Shown: positions 10,628 through 23,208 of the stretch, one piece after another | Position numbering within the stretch: the stretch's first letter is position 1 | Layout of the letters: the number at the start of each line of letters is the position of its first letter | DNA from: Monocercomonoides exilis | Lineage: Eukaryota > Preaxostyla > Oxymonadida > Polymastigidae | Length of the DNA: 64,000 nucleotides | Direction: 5' to 3' | Assembly: GCA_001643675.2 (NCBI GenBank) | Contig: LSRY02000020.1 | Location: 976,001 to 1,040,000 of the forward strand | Notes under the pieces: generated by a model | The model's input: only the letters and a program-made list of their open reading frames with translations | Databases searched by the model: none | Told to the model about the DNA's origin: nothing | Position numbers and translations under genes: made by a program

Positions 10628-13331
10628 ATGATAAACACTAATAAAAAAAAAGTGTATTCCGACAGGCCTCGCTCAACAAAAAGCAGGCATGCCGCACAGC
10701 TGTCAAAAGCTTTGAACGACATGGATTCGGAGGACCCGGAGGGATGCTTAATTCACTTCATCCATCATAGCAAACCTGGTAAATCCTTTCGGGAAGTAAT
10801 TGAAAGCAATTACAAAAGTGTGAACATTAATTAAAATTGTTGAATGATAATAATAATATAACTTCTTTGTTTATCTGGATTTATTAATGTTTCTAATGTT
10901 GCTGAACAGTAAAAATAAACAAACTTCTGGAAAATCTTTCGCAGCTACTTTCTGTTCTGAATAGGCATGAAAGGGTTTTGGTTCTCGGTTGTGTGTCAAA
11001 CATTTTCCCCATGGGAAAACTGGAAAAGAGTGATTGGAATGTGACAAAAAGCGAATTCTATTACTCCCAAAAAGCTTGGAAAGATTTTTTAGAGGAAAAA
11101 ACAGTTTCTTCAAACGAACAAAAAAAGGATAATTGCTCCAATTTGAAATGTTTGTCTTTTCTATTTTTTCGTTAACGATAGTTTTCTTGTATTTTCTGTC
11201 ACCAAATAAAGCAAGCCAATTTAATATGGCAGAATCCTGGATGTTGTGCCACAGTTCTTGTAGCTGTGAAAACGGAAGAAAACGAAAAAAATGTTTGCTC
11301 ATTTGCATTTTTCTGAACAATTTGGAATTTTATCAATATCGTTTTTTATATTCACTGCCTTTGATCAAAAACTCTTTTGTATTTACTATTTCAGCTGTGA
11401 AAAAAAACCCTCGGCACAACGATCTGAACGAATCCCAGTCTTGCATTATTACAAATGTGTGTGAAAATGATGCGAACTCAAAAAATCAACATGCAGTTGA
11501 TGTTGATCGAAAAGAAGTCGTCAAAACTTCCTCTCGATCTGAATTTGAAAAGAAAAAAGAAAAGAAAATTATAAAAGATAAAAAAAAAGAAACAGTTTTC
11601 TCTCCGACAGAGAAAAGACTGATAGAAAAAACAAAAAAGAATTTATATTCTGAAATGACGAATGAATTGGAAATCAAAATGGCTTATTCTACGTTTTGTG
11701 AAAAAACAAAGAATTTTAAAAAAGCCAAGAAAAGGACAGATCTTTGTGATATTTGTGAGAGAGGTAATTTTTTAGAGAGGAAAGAAAAAGAATTAATGAA
11801 AAAGAATAAGAAATTAAATGATGAAGAAAAAGAAGAAATAGAATTAATTGAAAACCATAGAAAAATGGCAAAATGCCAGCGTGATTATTTTTATCACGTG
11901 AAAAATAACATGAAACAAAATGAAGTTTCCATCATTATGGACTTCAAAGAGAATTGGGCTTTGCCCATTACAAGAAACGAAACTTGTAAAAATTTTTATG
12001 AAAAAAAACAAATTTCACACTTGTGTTTTGTTGTTTTTAAAGTTAACAAATTTTATAAACTTGAGAAATTTTGTTTTAATTTCTTTTCAGAAATTTTATC
12101 TCATGATTTTAGATTTGTGTTGGAATCATTAAAACAATTATAGAAATTTGATATTTTCAAAGATGTTTCTTCTTTTCAGTTCTTTTGTGATAATGGTCCC
12201 CATTATAGGGACTCACACATATTACACTTTTTATTATCTAATTCGTCTCCAATTTTTTCTAATAAAATTTGTTCTTTGTCATTTTTCGCAGAGCACCACG
12301 GGAAAAGTGAGTGCGATAGTGAATTTGGTCATTTAACTCGTTTAATTAATAATAATTTAAATGATAATGTTTTAATTACTATTGATGATTTAATTTGTTT
12401 TTTCAATTCTAAATGCAATTCTGAATATTGTGCCAATAATTTTATTAATTTTAATATTGATAATATTTCTTTTTCTGATAGTGATACACAGATAACAATA
12501 AATGAACAAGATAATACAACAATTTCTACTGATTTGTCTTTTAATACCAACGGACAAAGAGAAAATGAAACGAAACATATATTTTTAAAGTGTGTTTAAA
12601 TTTTTTTTTAATTTGATCAACATAATTTTTTCTTATAAACTAAAATCTTTATTTTAATATTAAATTTGATATATCTTAATAAATCTGATAGACACGAAAT
12701 AGAAGCAGACAATATCTGGGGTGAATTAATCATCTCTGGAATGAAGAAATTTTTGTTTTTCACAAAGAAAAATAGAAAAATATTGTCTTCTCCTCTCAGC
12801 AGTATTGATTCTCAGAATTTTGTAGAAATAAATTATAGAGAAAGAAAAAGAAAAACCGAAAAGGAAAGGAAAGTTTATTTGGGTAATGGAAAGACCGAAA
12901 ATTCGTTTAATATTGAAATGGATAAAAGTATTGGAAAAAGCGTGAAGAAAACAATAAAGGATAGAATGAATTATTTGAAAGCTTTTAATTATGATTCAAC
13001 ATAATTAAATAACACTTTTTTTTCTGATGACTCTTTAATAGGTGAAGATTCAAACTGCTCCATTGAAAGCGAATCAGGTATGTTACGTATGCAAGAAATA
13101 AACATTTCTCCAAAGAATTGCTCTATTCATTTTCAAACCATAAATAATTATTCACATTTCAATTCTTTTAATTTTGATAGCTCTGAAGGTCAGAATAATT
13201 CTTCAAATTTGTCTGATTTTTTTATTAACTCAAATTCATCAATTGACAGCAACTCCACAATGGAGGAAGTTTTCTAAATATTTATAACTTTTTTATAAAG
13301 TCCATCTTTTGAAGTCTTGCTTATCCAATGA
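10628..13331 (+). CDS. Family A transposase-like gene, copy 2 (intact under UAR=Gln)
   Basis: Multi-exon model: 10,628-10,817; 10,910-~11,147; ~11,182-11,292; 11,395-12,589; 12,692-13,331. Introns are GT..AG (for example 10,818-10,909; 11,293-11,394; 12,590-12,691) and restore frame. The third exon's borders are less sure. The 11,395-13,331 part reads TAG at 12,141-12,143 and TAA codons near 13,002 and 13,275 as Gln and ends at TGA 13,329-13,331. Features in order: an N-terminal domain with CVSNIF..GKLEKSDWNVTKS; a basic/acidic linker; a Cys pair (RTDLCDICERG); DFKENWALP; FFCDNGPHYRDSH; and FFAEHHGKSECDSEFG. The D, D and HGK..D spacing fits a DDE/D-like transposase core. Copies 1 and 3 align to it. 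I cannot name the superfamily. Confidence 0.75.
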
Positions 13332-13357
13332 TAACTGTTTTTTTCAGTTTGAGGACT

Positions 13358-13440
13358 AAACTGAATCCTTCCTATTTTTATTCAAATTTTTTTTGGATAA
13401 GAATTTGCAGGCCTTGGGTCCAGATTCAGTTTCCCAGGAG
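13358..13440. repeat. 3' terminus of family A copy 2
   Basis: AAACTGAATC at 13,358-13,367 is the exact inverse of GATTCAGTTT at 13,423-13,432. The right part (CCTTGGGTCCAGATTCAG..TCCCAGG) matches the terminus of copy 1 near 2030-2060. It lies just after the TGA of the gene, as an element end would. Confidence 0.6.
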
Positions 13441-13944
13441 ACTTTCAAAAAATGGACTGTATAAAAAAATATGTGTGAATAATTTCACATTATGCCAAAA
13501 CCAAGTGAATATACTTTAATATTTATCATTATTATTAATTGTTTTTTTTATGATAAAAATTTTTTCTATTTTTTTTCATTTTCGATTTTTATTTAATTTT
13601 TATTGTATTTGCTTTTTCGATTTTCTTTATGATTTATTAATTGATTTTTTTCCTTTATTTATTAATATAATTCTATTCATTAGGCGTAATATTATGGGTG
13701 GAACAAAAGTCAGAAAGAGCGAAATACTGTCCCAAATATTAAAAAAGCATGTTATTAATAATGATTATCCATAAAAAACGCATGAAGAAACATTTTTTTT
13801 TCATCAAAATTCACATTAATATTCATCGTTCAAAAAATTAAATTCATCTGATTTAATACTTCAATTCTTGCCAGTTTAAAAATGTTCTCAAATTCAAGCC
13901 CGAAAAAAAGTGTGATCCCAAAAATAATCACCCACATGTTTTCC
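13441..13944. other. AT-rich spacer
   Basis: T-rich, with no supported gene on either strand. It separates the family A terminus from the TGA of the converging minus-strand gene. Confidence 0.5.
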
Positions 13945-15519
13945 TCAAACGTTTCGACATTTTTTCGGCTGTAAAAAGTGCATGTTTTCCATTGAAGATT
14001 AATGACCAGTCTTCTTGATCAAATAGTTATTATTGACAGAAAAACACTAAAAATTCATGATTTGAACAGGAAAATACTCATAAATATAATTGTCTTAATC
14101 AGTCTTTCTCAAAAAGGCAGTGCTTATTGACTAATAATCACCACCTTCATCTGACCAAGAATCCGCATTTCCTTTTTTCTTCAAGCTCATTCCTCTGAGC
14201 CTTTCAACGCAAATGTATCCAAACAGGTAAACCTTCTTCTGTTGTCCAATTTCTATCTGGCAATTCTTCTGGCTCTCCTTGAAGAGCCTTTGCCAGTCGA
14301 CGTGAGTGATGTCTGAGAAGGGCTTGTCCATCTGAGCAGTTGAATGTGACTCTTTACCGCCTGTGTCATCTTTCGTGCACCGCACCTGCTTGATGGAGAC
14401 GCGGGTTGGTAGCAGGGCGAGGAAGGAGTGAAAAGAGGGGAGAAGAGAGAAGCTGTGCGGAAGTGCTTGATGCTAGTTGGATGAGAACGCAGCAAAGGTG
14501 AAGGAATTGTGGTTTTCTTGATGTATTTCTGGACGAGAAATGATGTTTTGTGCTTTTTCTGTTGTTTCATTGCATTTGGACAGCAAATTGTTTTGTTTGC
14601 CTTGTGATATTGCTTCAGAAGTAGAGCTGTGGTGTTCTTTTGTTGTTTTGTGTTCTCTTTTTTCTTTATCAACATTCGCTTCATTCTGCTTCAGAATGTC
14701 CCTTATTGTCTGCACAAACAGCGACTGCAGCCCATCCACATCGATCCACATGGCACCTATTGCCTCAAAGTGGATTTTCTATTTCTCTTCTTCATTCAAT
14801 ATGTACTCCATCAGGGGGCACTGAAACGATGAATTAGCTGCAAAATTAGTTCTGTCTGGAAGCACTGGCTGAGATGTGTTTGAAGATGTCTTGCTTTCAT
14901 TCCATTACGTTGATGCTTTTCTTTCGCTTCGATAAATTTTGGATTTGCTTATCTCACTTTATATCTCATCCTATAACTTTCCTTTCTCTCTTTCTCCATT
15001 CTCTTCTTCAGCCTCAGTCTCTGTTTCAGCCTTCGTTTCCTCTCCGCCTGTTGTTTCCACTCTCCCCCAAAAGCATCCTTTGTCTTCCACTCCTCTCTCC
15101 ATCACATTTAAGCCCACAACTCTTCCTCCCTTCCAATGCTTCTCCAGTGGCGCTGGGTCGCACAACACTCCGATTCCTTCGACTTTATGCACAAACAGCG
15201 TCTTCACCCCTGGCTGTTCAGACAGAATATGTGTGAGTGTACAGTTGGCAATGAAAGAGTGCAGCTTCAAAGCGTGTTTCAAGGGATGCATGCACTGGTT
15301 ATGCCTGTTGAAACGGTAGTCAGCCCAAAGAAGGTTTGAAACAATTCCGTTGATCTAAAAAATTAGATAACAACAATTGAAAGAGGAAAAAGTTGACTGG
15401 GAGTTGAAGGAGGAAGAAGATGAAGATGATGAAAATAATATGGATTTCTGTTCAGGCTCCTAATTGGAATTGCATTTTCGACTTTGTTCAAATGCTTCTC
15501 CCACGTTCTTTGTATTCAT
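13945..15519 (-). CDS. Unidentified 524 aa host protein, UAR=Gln
   Basis: One minus-strand frame is free of TGA from 15,519 (ATG, MNTKNVGEAFEQ) to TGA at 13,945-13,947 and reads about eleven TAA/TAG codons as Gln. Under the standard code it is split into at least three unrelated fragments, all in this same frame. Segments in order: a Ser-rich stretch; HALKLHSFIANCTLTHILSE; GVKTLFVHKVEGIGVLCDP; a Glu-rich stretch; EKQKIHFEAIGAMWIDVDGL; a Lys/Glu coiled-coil-like part; and DITHVDWQRLFKES. Two segments resemble each other (GVKTLFVHKV and GLQSLFVQTI), hinting at an internal repeat. TTTTTTAG before QINGIV could be a splice acceptor, so introns are possible. No known family is recognised. Confidence 0.65.
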
Positions 15520-16219
15520 TTCCTTGCATCCAAAGTCTTCACATTGAATTTCTCTACCCAGCTCCCCACTTCTTTATCAATGGAGAATGTCAGTCAGTTG
15601 CTAAAAAGCAGCTTCAGAGAAATATCGAGCAGCTGAAAAATTGATATAATAGCATTATTTTGACAAATAGGCAAAATAAAGGCTATACTGATTTTATTAA
15701 GACAAAATTTCCTTTATTTTGACCTTTCTTACAGATCAACTTCAATCTGGAAGAGCAGAGCATCGATTCGCAAGTCGGATTTCTTGAAAAAGGTTGTGCT
15801 TAGTTCAGTCTGTGAAGAAGAAGAATTAAAAGAAGATTCAAATTATTTGAATATGAAAATGAAAACATTTGTAGAATAACAGAAATTTTCGTTCATAATT
15901 GGAACTATGAATATCGTTTTTAAAGCAGAAGCCACAATGATTATATGCAAATAATAAGTTCGAGAGATTAACACGTATCAAAAAGCAAAATTCAAAACTG
16001 TTTTTATTCAAAAACAATTGAATTTGTTTTTCATATTTTATTTCTTTATAATTGATTATTGAATACAACTGGAGTTAAATTGCTTCCCTTCATGCAAACG
16101 GAATGGATAGAAGCATCCTTCTTTTGTTGAAACTCTCAATCAGCAAAGCAAATGGAAAAAATTGAAATACAAAATAATTAATTATCGAAAATTATGGAGT
16201 GTTTTGATCATCCCATTGA
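15520..16219. other. Spacer upstream of divergent genes
   Basis: Contains a TGA that closes the minus frame upstream of 15,519, then AT-rich sequence with no supported gene. Promoter elements could not be recognised. Confidence 0.4.
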
Positions 16220-16680
16220 ATGATCTTGAAAATTGCTAGTAGAAATAGAATTAATTTTGAAACATGGAGCAAAAAATTTTCTCATTTGTCATATTCTCGG
16301 CAGAGTGAAAAGTGCACAGATGTATGGAACTTTCTTGTCACCAAATCCGGACACGACGAAGCAACAATGATCAAACATATGTTTTTGCATACAAACAATG
16401 GGAAAGAATTGTTTTCAGATATCCAAAGCATATTCAATGGTTTGTATTAAGCCAGTTTTCATAATTTTAATATTTGAAATTTTGAAACGATATTTTTTGA
16501 AAAAAAAAGGTTCGTCCTGTTGCGAATGGCATCAGCTTACAATTCAGAGCAAAATAAACACGCGAAAGTTACATTGCTAAAGTGTGTGTGCAACGAATTC
16601 AGTTTAAGGCAGCTTCATGATTGTGGCTTCCAGGGTTCGCAAGGAAACAACAATCATATCAAAAAGAGGCGAAATATTAT
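16220..16680 (+). pseudogene. Family A copy 3, 5' part, interrupted by an element
   Basis: Exon 1 (16,220-16,439) ends TKSGHDEATMIKHMFLHTNN..SIFN and exon 2 (from 16,536) reads AYNSEQNKHAKVTLLKCVCN..FSLRQLHDCGF. Both align to exons 1 and 2 of copy 2 (GCLIHFIHHSK; LGCVSNIFPMGKLEKS). The intron 16,440-16,535 has GT..AG borders and the same phase 1 as copy 2. The reading frame runs into the left end of the 16,681-18,868 element. After that element a TGA-free frame of about 50 codons follows (18,869 onward). It may be the displaced continuation, but homology there is unproven. Confidence 0.55.
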
Positions 16681-18868
16681 CTAGGTGACAGTCGAATCGC
16701 GTGAAATGATTAACATATTCTTTCTTATTTGTAGCTTCTAATGTTTATTAAATTACGATTATTGAACGACTCTCACTCCTTATCGATCTTTCTTTTATTA
16801 TGAACAATAAAATTTTATAATGGGTTAGATCAACATGATGAATTGGTTGTTTCCATATCTTTGAATGGAAAACGAAAAACACAGTGTGACCTCGTATGAA
16901 CATGTTTATTTTTGATTCTTATTCATAATCTGTTTGCTATTTATTTTAAAACATTTTGAACAAAGGAAACAGAAGTTAAGATCATTGTTTTCTTTGCTTT
17001 ATTGGAGATCTGCTTAAATAAAAATCAACAACAAGCAAAATCGTTTGTCCATTTTACAGATATTAGAATATACACCTATTTAAAATTAATTTGTTTGTTA
17101 TTAACATTTTTTGTCCAATAATAATATTAACACTTAAAATAGCTGCAGTGGTACAGAAAGTTACATGAAATTAAAGAAATGAAAGGATTTATGGAAAAAA
17201 ATTGTGAAAGAAAAATTTAACTCGACTTGCCTCAGAGAATTATTCATGAAAAGACACTTAATGAATGAAAATGGGAAACATTTGATGAAAGAAACAACTT
17301 TGTTGAAAAAACGTTTTGCCAATTATTGTTTGAAGAATATTGAATATTTTATATGATTAAACGATACACTATTAAAAAAATATTTGGAGTCATTTTCAAA
17401 AAAGATGAAAAGAAAATAAGAGGAAAACAGAGAAAAACTTTTAAGTGGTCTTTACGAATGCTATATGAAGCTTGGAAATAATTTCCTTTTGAGCTATCTA
17501 TCAATTCATGTGCTCTGCTTCTGAATGTTGCGTTGAAGAAAGAGTGAAAGATGATATACGATGAAACAAAGGTGGGAAATGAAAAATTGTTGACACAATA
17601 GCTTCATGTTTGTCATTATGAGTTGTCTGTTAATTGTTAATTAACTATCGATTAATCTCAAATAATAAACTAGAAGATCAAACAATCAATGATTTCTGTT
17701 TTGAAGTTCAAAATCAATAAAAACAATATTTACTATTTTTTGTTGAGAACAAAATAAACAAGCATTCTTTTTTTTTGTTTTAAACAAATCATAAATACAT
17801 CACTTATATTTGATAAAAGCAAAAACAACATTTCTATTTTTTCTTAAAGGCTTTTTGCATTTCAGAAAACTCAAACTTTCTTATCTTCGCTTTATTTTTG
17901 TCAAATAAAAACATAAAAAAATTGAGAAAAAAAATAATATATATTAACAAAATATCAAAAAAGAATGTTAATTATTGTAAATTAGATAAATAAAAAACAA
18001 GAAGCTTAACTTGCACATCTCCATTTTTCTTCTCCTTCTCTTCCAATCCTCCTCTTTCGATCCTCCTCTTCCTCTTTTTCTTTGCTTATTTCCCCTTCTT
18101 TCTTCTTCCAATCTATCCATCTCGGGAACTCTTCCAGTTCTGCTGCTGTTTCTCTCGCAAAATGCAGCCCAAACGCAACTGAGATTCTTTAAACCAATTA
18201 ACAAAAAGCTTATAAGCGATATGTGTAATTATATCATCATCAAAAATTGAAGAACACCACGCATAGCAACTTTAACTTTTTCAATCATTAAGTGTCTTTT
18301 CATGAATAATTCTCTGAGGCAAGTCGAGTTAAATTTTTCTTTCACAATTTTTTTCCATAAATCCTTTCATTTCTTTAATTTCATGTAACTTTCTGTACCA
18401 CTGCAGCTATTTTAAGTGTTAATATTATTATTGGACAAAAAATGTTAATAACAAACAAATTAATTTTAAATAGGTGTATATTCTAATATCTGTAAAATGG
18501 ACAAACGATTTTGCTTGTTGTTGATTTTTATTTAAGCAGATCTCCAATAAAGCAAAGAAAACAATGATCTTAACTTCTGTTTCCTTTGTTCAAAATGTTT
18601 TAAAATAAATAGCAAACAGATTATGAATAAGAATCAAAAATAAACATGTTCATACGAGGTCACACTGTGTTTTTCGTTTTCCATTCAAAGATATGGAAAC
18701 AACCAATTCATCATGTTGATCTAACCCATTATAAAATTTTATTGTTCATAATAAAAGAAAGATCGATAAGGAGTGAGAGTCGTTCAATAATCGTAATTTA
18801 ATAAACATTAGAAGCTACAAATAAGAAAGAATATGTTAATCATTTCACGCGATTCGACTGTCACCTAG
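16681..18868. mobile_element. 2.2 kb element with ~584 bp terminal inverted repeats
   Basis: The left arm 16,681-17,264 is the reverse complement of 18,285-18,868 wherever I compared them. The outer ends are CTAGGTGACAGTCGAATCGC. ATTAT flanks both sides (16,676-16,680 and 18,869-18,873), a possible 5 bp target-site duplication. The flanks are also weakly inverted to each other, so the exact ends could lie a few bases outward. The ~1.0 kb centre has no recognisable transposase; ORFs at 17,968-18,250 on both strands overlap and look like shadows. It is therefore a non-autonomous long-TIR or foldback element, inserted in family A copy 3. Confidence 0.75.
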
Positions 18869-19219
18869 ATTATATTTCTCCATTAAATAATAATATCTTA
18901 TTGTTAAAGATATATTTAAAAAGAAAAGTGCTGGTGGATTCTGAATTATGAATATCAAAAAAAAGTTTAAAAAAAATTTTTGTTGTTTGTTCATTAAAAA
19001 ATTGATAAAGAACAACACTGAATGATTTGAAAAACGAACAAATAGAAAACAATAACTTAGTTCGTTATTAGCTTTAACTTGATGCATTCTGATTCATCGA
19101 TTTTTTCATTTTATTCGAGAAAAGAAAAAAAAAGTTAATAGATTAAAAAAATTTATAATTCAAACTTCCATTTATTAATTAATATTATTGACAGCCAATG
19201 TTTTCAAAAATGTGAAAAA

Positions 19220-19900
19220 AGAGCTTTCTTCTTGTCATTTGTGAGCAAAAGAATCCATGTGCGATTGAATTATAGAATGTCTAACTCCATGTGGTGGTGA
19301 ACTTTTGCGTAACATAGACCAGAGACTTTCTATGCTGTTTGTGTGAGTGTTTGTATTTTTATCAATGAATGTTTTTTTGCAGTTGTCCATTCAATGTATG
19401 TTGCATAGATTTTCCATTCTATCTCAGGCCCACCAGCTGTAGCTGTTGATCATTGAACCCAATTCAATGTGTCTTCTTACCGAAGAATGCAAAGAATGCT
19501 TTTTTCTGTCTGGAACCATTTCCATAAACATATTGCGTTTTTCTTTTCCTGTTTGAGATACGTCAGTATCACAAAAAACCCACTGCTAAGGTTTTTTCCT
19601 TCCTTTTTTGAATTTTCTGCTAAATAATAGAATTTCATCTATTTGAACAATTCAATTTTTTCTTCCGATTCTTCTCTTCATGATTTGCATCTAACCGAAA
19701 CGCTGTTCCCCTGAAAGCGGGAACAAATATGGCAAACAGTTTTTTTGGACAGATTTGTGAGTAAAGTTGCTTGTTTTGCTGTTATATTTATCCAAAAGAA
19801 TAGTGACGATTTCATAAATTGATGCAATTTTATTCGAATATTTCCAAATATTGTATTTTTCCTAAAGCTGACTGATAGGTGATGGAAACGGTAGCGAAAT
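19220..19900 (-). pseudogene. IS1595/ISXO2-like transposase remnant
   Basis: The minus strand carries the IS1595 (DDE_Tnp_IS1595/ISXO2-like) signature in pieces: IDEILLFSRKFKKGRKK, ETGKEKRNMFMEMVPDRKKH with some drift, and FIDKNTNTHTNSIESLWSML followed by RKSSPPHGVRHSIIQSH. These match the EIDEAIWRKRK, VPNRKKE and NTIEGLW..LR motifs of the better copies at 29.5 and 46.6 kb. It has several frame breaks and no long ORF. Confidence 0.65.
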
Positions 19901-20099
19901 CTTTCATCTGCTTCTTTTTTGAATCCAATCTTCTTTTTGCATTTGCTGCAGAAAATTTACTTCTCAACCAGATTCATTTCCTCAAGAAAATCAACTGTTT
20001 TATCTTCATCGTTGAAGGTTTGGCTCAATTTGGATATTTCTGATTTTTTTTTATTTGAATTTTCCATATTTAATAATGTTTTTTGTCCGCCTATTCGGA

Positions 20100-21045
20100 T
20101 TGCACCGATAATTGATTCAAACTCCATTTCCCTTCAGACCATTGGACATTCACTGGCAACCAAAGCAGACTCACTGCAAGGTTGGGTGCTAAGCCAGCTC
20201 GGTGTCCAAACGCTGCCTACGCTAATTTCCGCTTCTGCGTCGGTAATTTCTCAATCAAGTCTTCCAGAAACAGAAGGAAAAGCAACACAAGAAAAAAGAA
20301 CAGATGAAGAATCAGACTCAGACCTTCATGAAAGGGCTGCTGAAGTTTTTCATTGCATTTTCAGTCAAGAACTAAATAAATCCATATTTAATCTACAGCT
20401 TCCTTCTATTTCTGTGGAAAATATCGAACAAGAATATGCGCTTCAGGATCTGAGCCCAGCATTGCCGCCAGCACCTCACCTTTTCCAAAAATCTGCTTAT
20501 TTATTTAATGATACGTTGGATTCTGCTGGATATAAAATTGAGCTGTGTTTGTATCAGGCTTTCAAGGCTCAGCTTCTGAACTTGGAAATCTCAGACCCTC
20601 ATTGTGAAAGCAGAGAGAGGGGAACTGATGTGTTACTTCTTATAGCGAAGGCTTTGCAGGAGGCGAGAACAACCAGGCAACAAGGAAGATTTGGTTTTCG
20701 GATGGCGGAGCAAATGAAATCAGAGAATGTGATAGGATTATTAACCGAACGGCAAGAGCAGATTTTTAAGGAGATAAGATTAACGACAAGCTCCTCAACC
20801 CCAGTGAAGTCAACGAGCATAAAGTCAGCAATTTCCTTATGGTCAAAAGGAGAGAGGAACTCAACAACACAGGGGCTCCCAAGAAGATATTTCACTGGTC
20901 CAAGAAAGATCTGGGGCTCACAGTTTTTTCGGAGAGGACTCCGCTCACATGCAGAACGAGGAGGAAAGCGGCAGAGAGATGGATGTGCCACAACGAATTG
21001 GAGATACTACGTTTAAAGTTAGAGTCAACAACAAAGATAGAATAT
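20100..21045 (+). CDS. DIRS Gag-like ORF
   Basis: The frame runs to a TGA near 21,043 when TAA at 21,014-21,016 and a following TAG are read as Gln. It has a Ser/Pro-rich N-terminal part, then helical segments typical of DIRS Gag (GTDVLLLIAKALQEARTTRQ; RMAEQMKSENVIGLLTE). The 3' half overlaps the RT ORF in another frame, as is common in DIRS elements. The extension upstream of about 20,100 looks non-coding, because the minus-strand IS1595 remnant lies there. Confidence 0.55.
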
Positions 21046-23208
21046 GGAGTGAGGAAAGGATTTATATGCAGGACAAGGATTGGAGGAAGAACGGAGTTTT
21101 TCATGGAAGCTTGGGAAAGAATTGGTGGTGCCAAGTTGATCAGACAGTGTGTGAAGGGGATGTGGAAAAGCAAACACATAAGAAGGAAGCTAAGGGATAT
21201 GCAGTGCAGAGATGGACCTGTGCACTCAAATGAAGAACAAATAAAAGCGTTCACAGATCTTTTGAAGGAGCAGATAGAGACAGGAATTGTGGAGGGGATA
21301 AGGTCAGAAGATGTGAGGCACAGAAGCAACGTGTTTTTGATCAGAAAGAAATCGGGAGCATGGAGACAGATACTGGATTGCAGGAGATTAAACACAGCCT
21401 TGATAAAGACACACTTCAAATGCGACAACGAAAAGACTGTGGAGCGTGTGCTGAGAGGACAAGATTACGCAGTAACAGTGGATTTACAACAGGCCTACTA
21501 TCTGCTTCCGGTTTCCAAAGACCTAAGACCGTATTTGGCTTTCAGATTTTCTGGAAAAGACCACGCATTAAAATGAATGCCGTTTGGTTTTGTGGATGCT
21601 CCAATAATTTTCACGCAGGCGATGATGAAGATGAATTCAGAAATAAGGCAATGATGGGATGTTAGTGAGATCGCATATTTGGGCGATTTCATTATATCGC
21701 ACGAGAACAAGATAAACTTTGCACAGGCCACCAAAGAGATTATCAGATTTCTGGAAGAACGAGGTCGATTGGTGAACCAGTAGAAAAGCCAGTTGATCCC
21801 AAGAAAAAGGTTTTCTTTTTTTGGCTTCGAGTGGGACTCGTCGAAGATGAAGGTTCGGCTTGCAAGAGATAGAAGAAAAGCACTGACTCGCTTGTGTCGC
21901 AGATGTGAAAAAGATTGCATGAAAGCAAGAATTGTGAAAGTGAGTGATCTGGCTTCTTTTATTGGAAAACTCAACGCTGTTCGGTTTGTTCAGCCAGACA
22001 CTTCTCTATGGCTTCACTCCATGCATCGTATGCTACAGATAGGAATAAAGGAAAGAGGATGGAAAGGCAAATTGAGGTTGAATGCTTCAATCCGGCAGCA
22101 GATTCGGCAATGGATATCGAAGTTGAGAGCACACCCAAGACGCAGGCTTATCCCAGTATTTTCCCCGGATGCAACTCTAACAACGGATGCATCGGAGACG
22201 GCTTGGGGAGCATCTCTTCTCTTGAACAACATGCTCCTCGATGCACGCAATCCGTTCCACCACCTCGTGAGGAAACAATCGTCCAATTTTAGTGAACTGA
22301 TGGATGTCTAACTTGCTCTCAGTCACTTCTCACCAATCCTTTTGGAACATCATGTTCACTTTCTTCACCCAAGATCGGATAACACATCTGTGGTGTTCAA
22401 CATAAACAGGTGGAATGCAGGGAAGAGGCTTCGAACAGTGCTGAGGAAATTACGGAGACTCAAACAAGATCTAGGCATAGAGTTGAGTGCGTCACAAGTT
22501 AAAGGTGGACTGAACACAAGAGCAGATGCGTCATCACGACTGGAGAGAGCAGGAGACTACGAGGTGCAGGAAGAAGAATGGGAAAAGATAATGACGAAAC
22601 TCTCCATTGCTCCAACCCTGGACGCGTTTGCAGTGCAACACAACCGCAAAGTGGGAAGATGGTACGGAGTAGGAAGTCAGCTCGCAGAAGACGGACTGAT
22701 GTTTCCCTGGAAAAACGAAGTCGTGTTAGCTCATCCACCGATCCCTCTTGTGATTCCGACTATCCAGAAAGCACGACAGGAGAGAGCACAAGTGATTTAA
22801 CTCCTGCCGAATTGGAAGGGATAGAATTTGGAAAGCATGTTAAGGTCCAATCCCCGTTTGGAATGGACTTGGAAAAATCAGAAGGAGGTTCTGTGGAAGG
22901 GTCCATAAATGCAATGGACATGTGCGAGTCTTCCACCAGGTCGATTGAGAATAATCTGGCTGAATGCACTTTACGAGATGGAGAACAATGGTGGAAGAAT
23001 GCATTGGAACAAAAATCAGTCCCTTTCTCGTCAGCATAAGAGTGCAGGGCAGGCATTTCGAGGAGCACATGGAGAGGATATCTGTATGGATTTGCTCATT
23101 TTGGAAAACAATAGAAAGAGTGTGGACATGGAAGAATTCCGGATTCTATTCAGGAGTGGGCCGCATGTTATGCAAATGTGTTTCTATCGCTTAGGAACGG
23201 TGGCATGA
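20839..23208 (+). pseudogene. DIRS reverse transcriptase-RNase H
   Basis: One frame extends from about 20,839 to TGA 23,206-23,208. It carries NVFLIRKKSGAWRQILDCRR (RT), VTVDLQQAYYLLPV, MPFGFVDAP, YLGDF at 21,676-21,690 in place of YxDD, FFGFEWDS, the RNase H-like TTDASETAWGAS and SDNTSVVFNINRW, and LDAFAVQHNRKVGRWYG. UAR codons at 21,781, 22,309, 22,798, 22,822 and 22,906 sit inside conserved context (the last three give QVI-Q-LLPNWKG-Q-NLESML and GP-Q-MQW). Two in-frame TGAs (21,574-21,576, just before MPFG, and 21,652-21,654) and the lost first Asp of the YxDD box mark it as inactive. A UAR=Gln code removes five of the seven apparent stops. Confidence 0.75.

Noticed and set aside
17968-18250. 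Proteins encoded in the centre of the 16.7-18.9 kb element
   Set aside because: Overlapping frames on both strands are simple reflections of a pyrimidine-rich tract. No motif is present.
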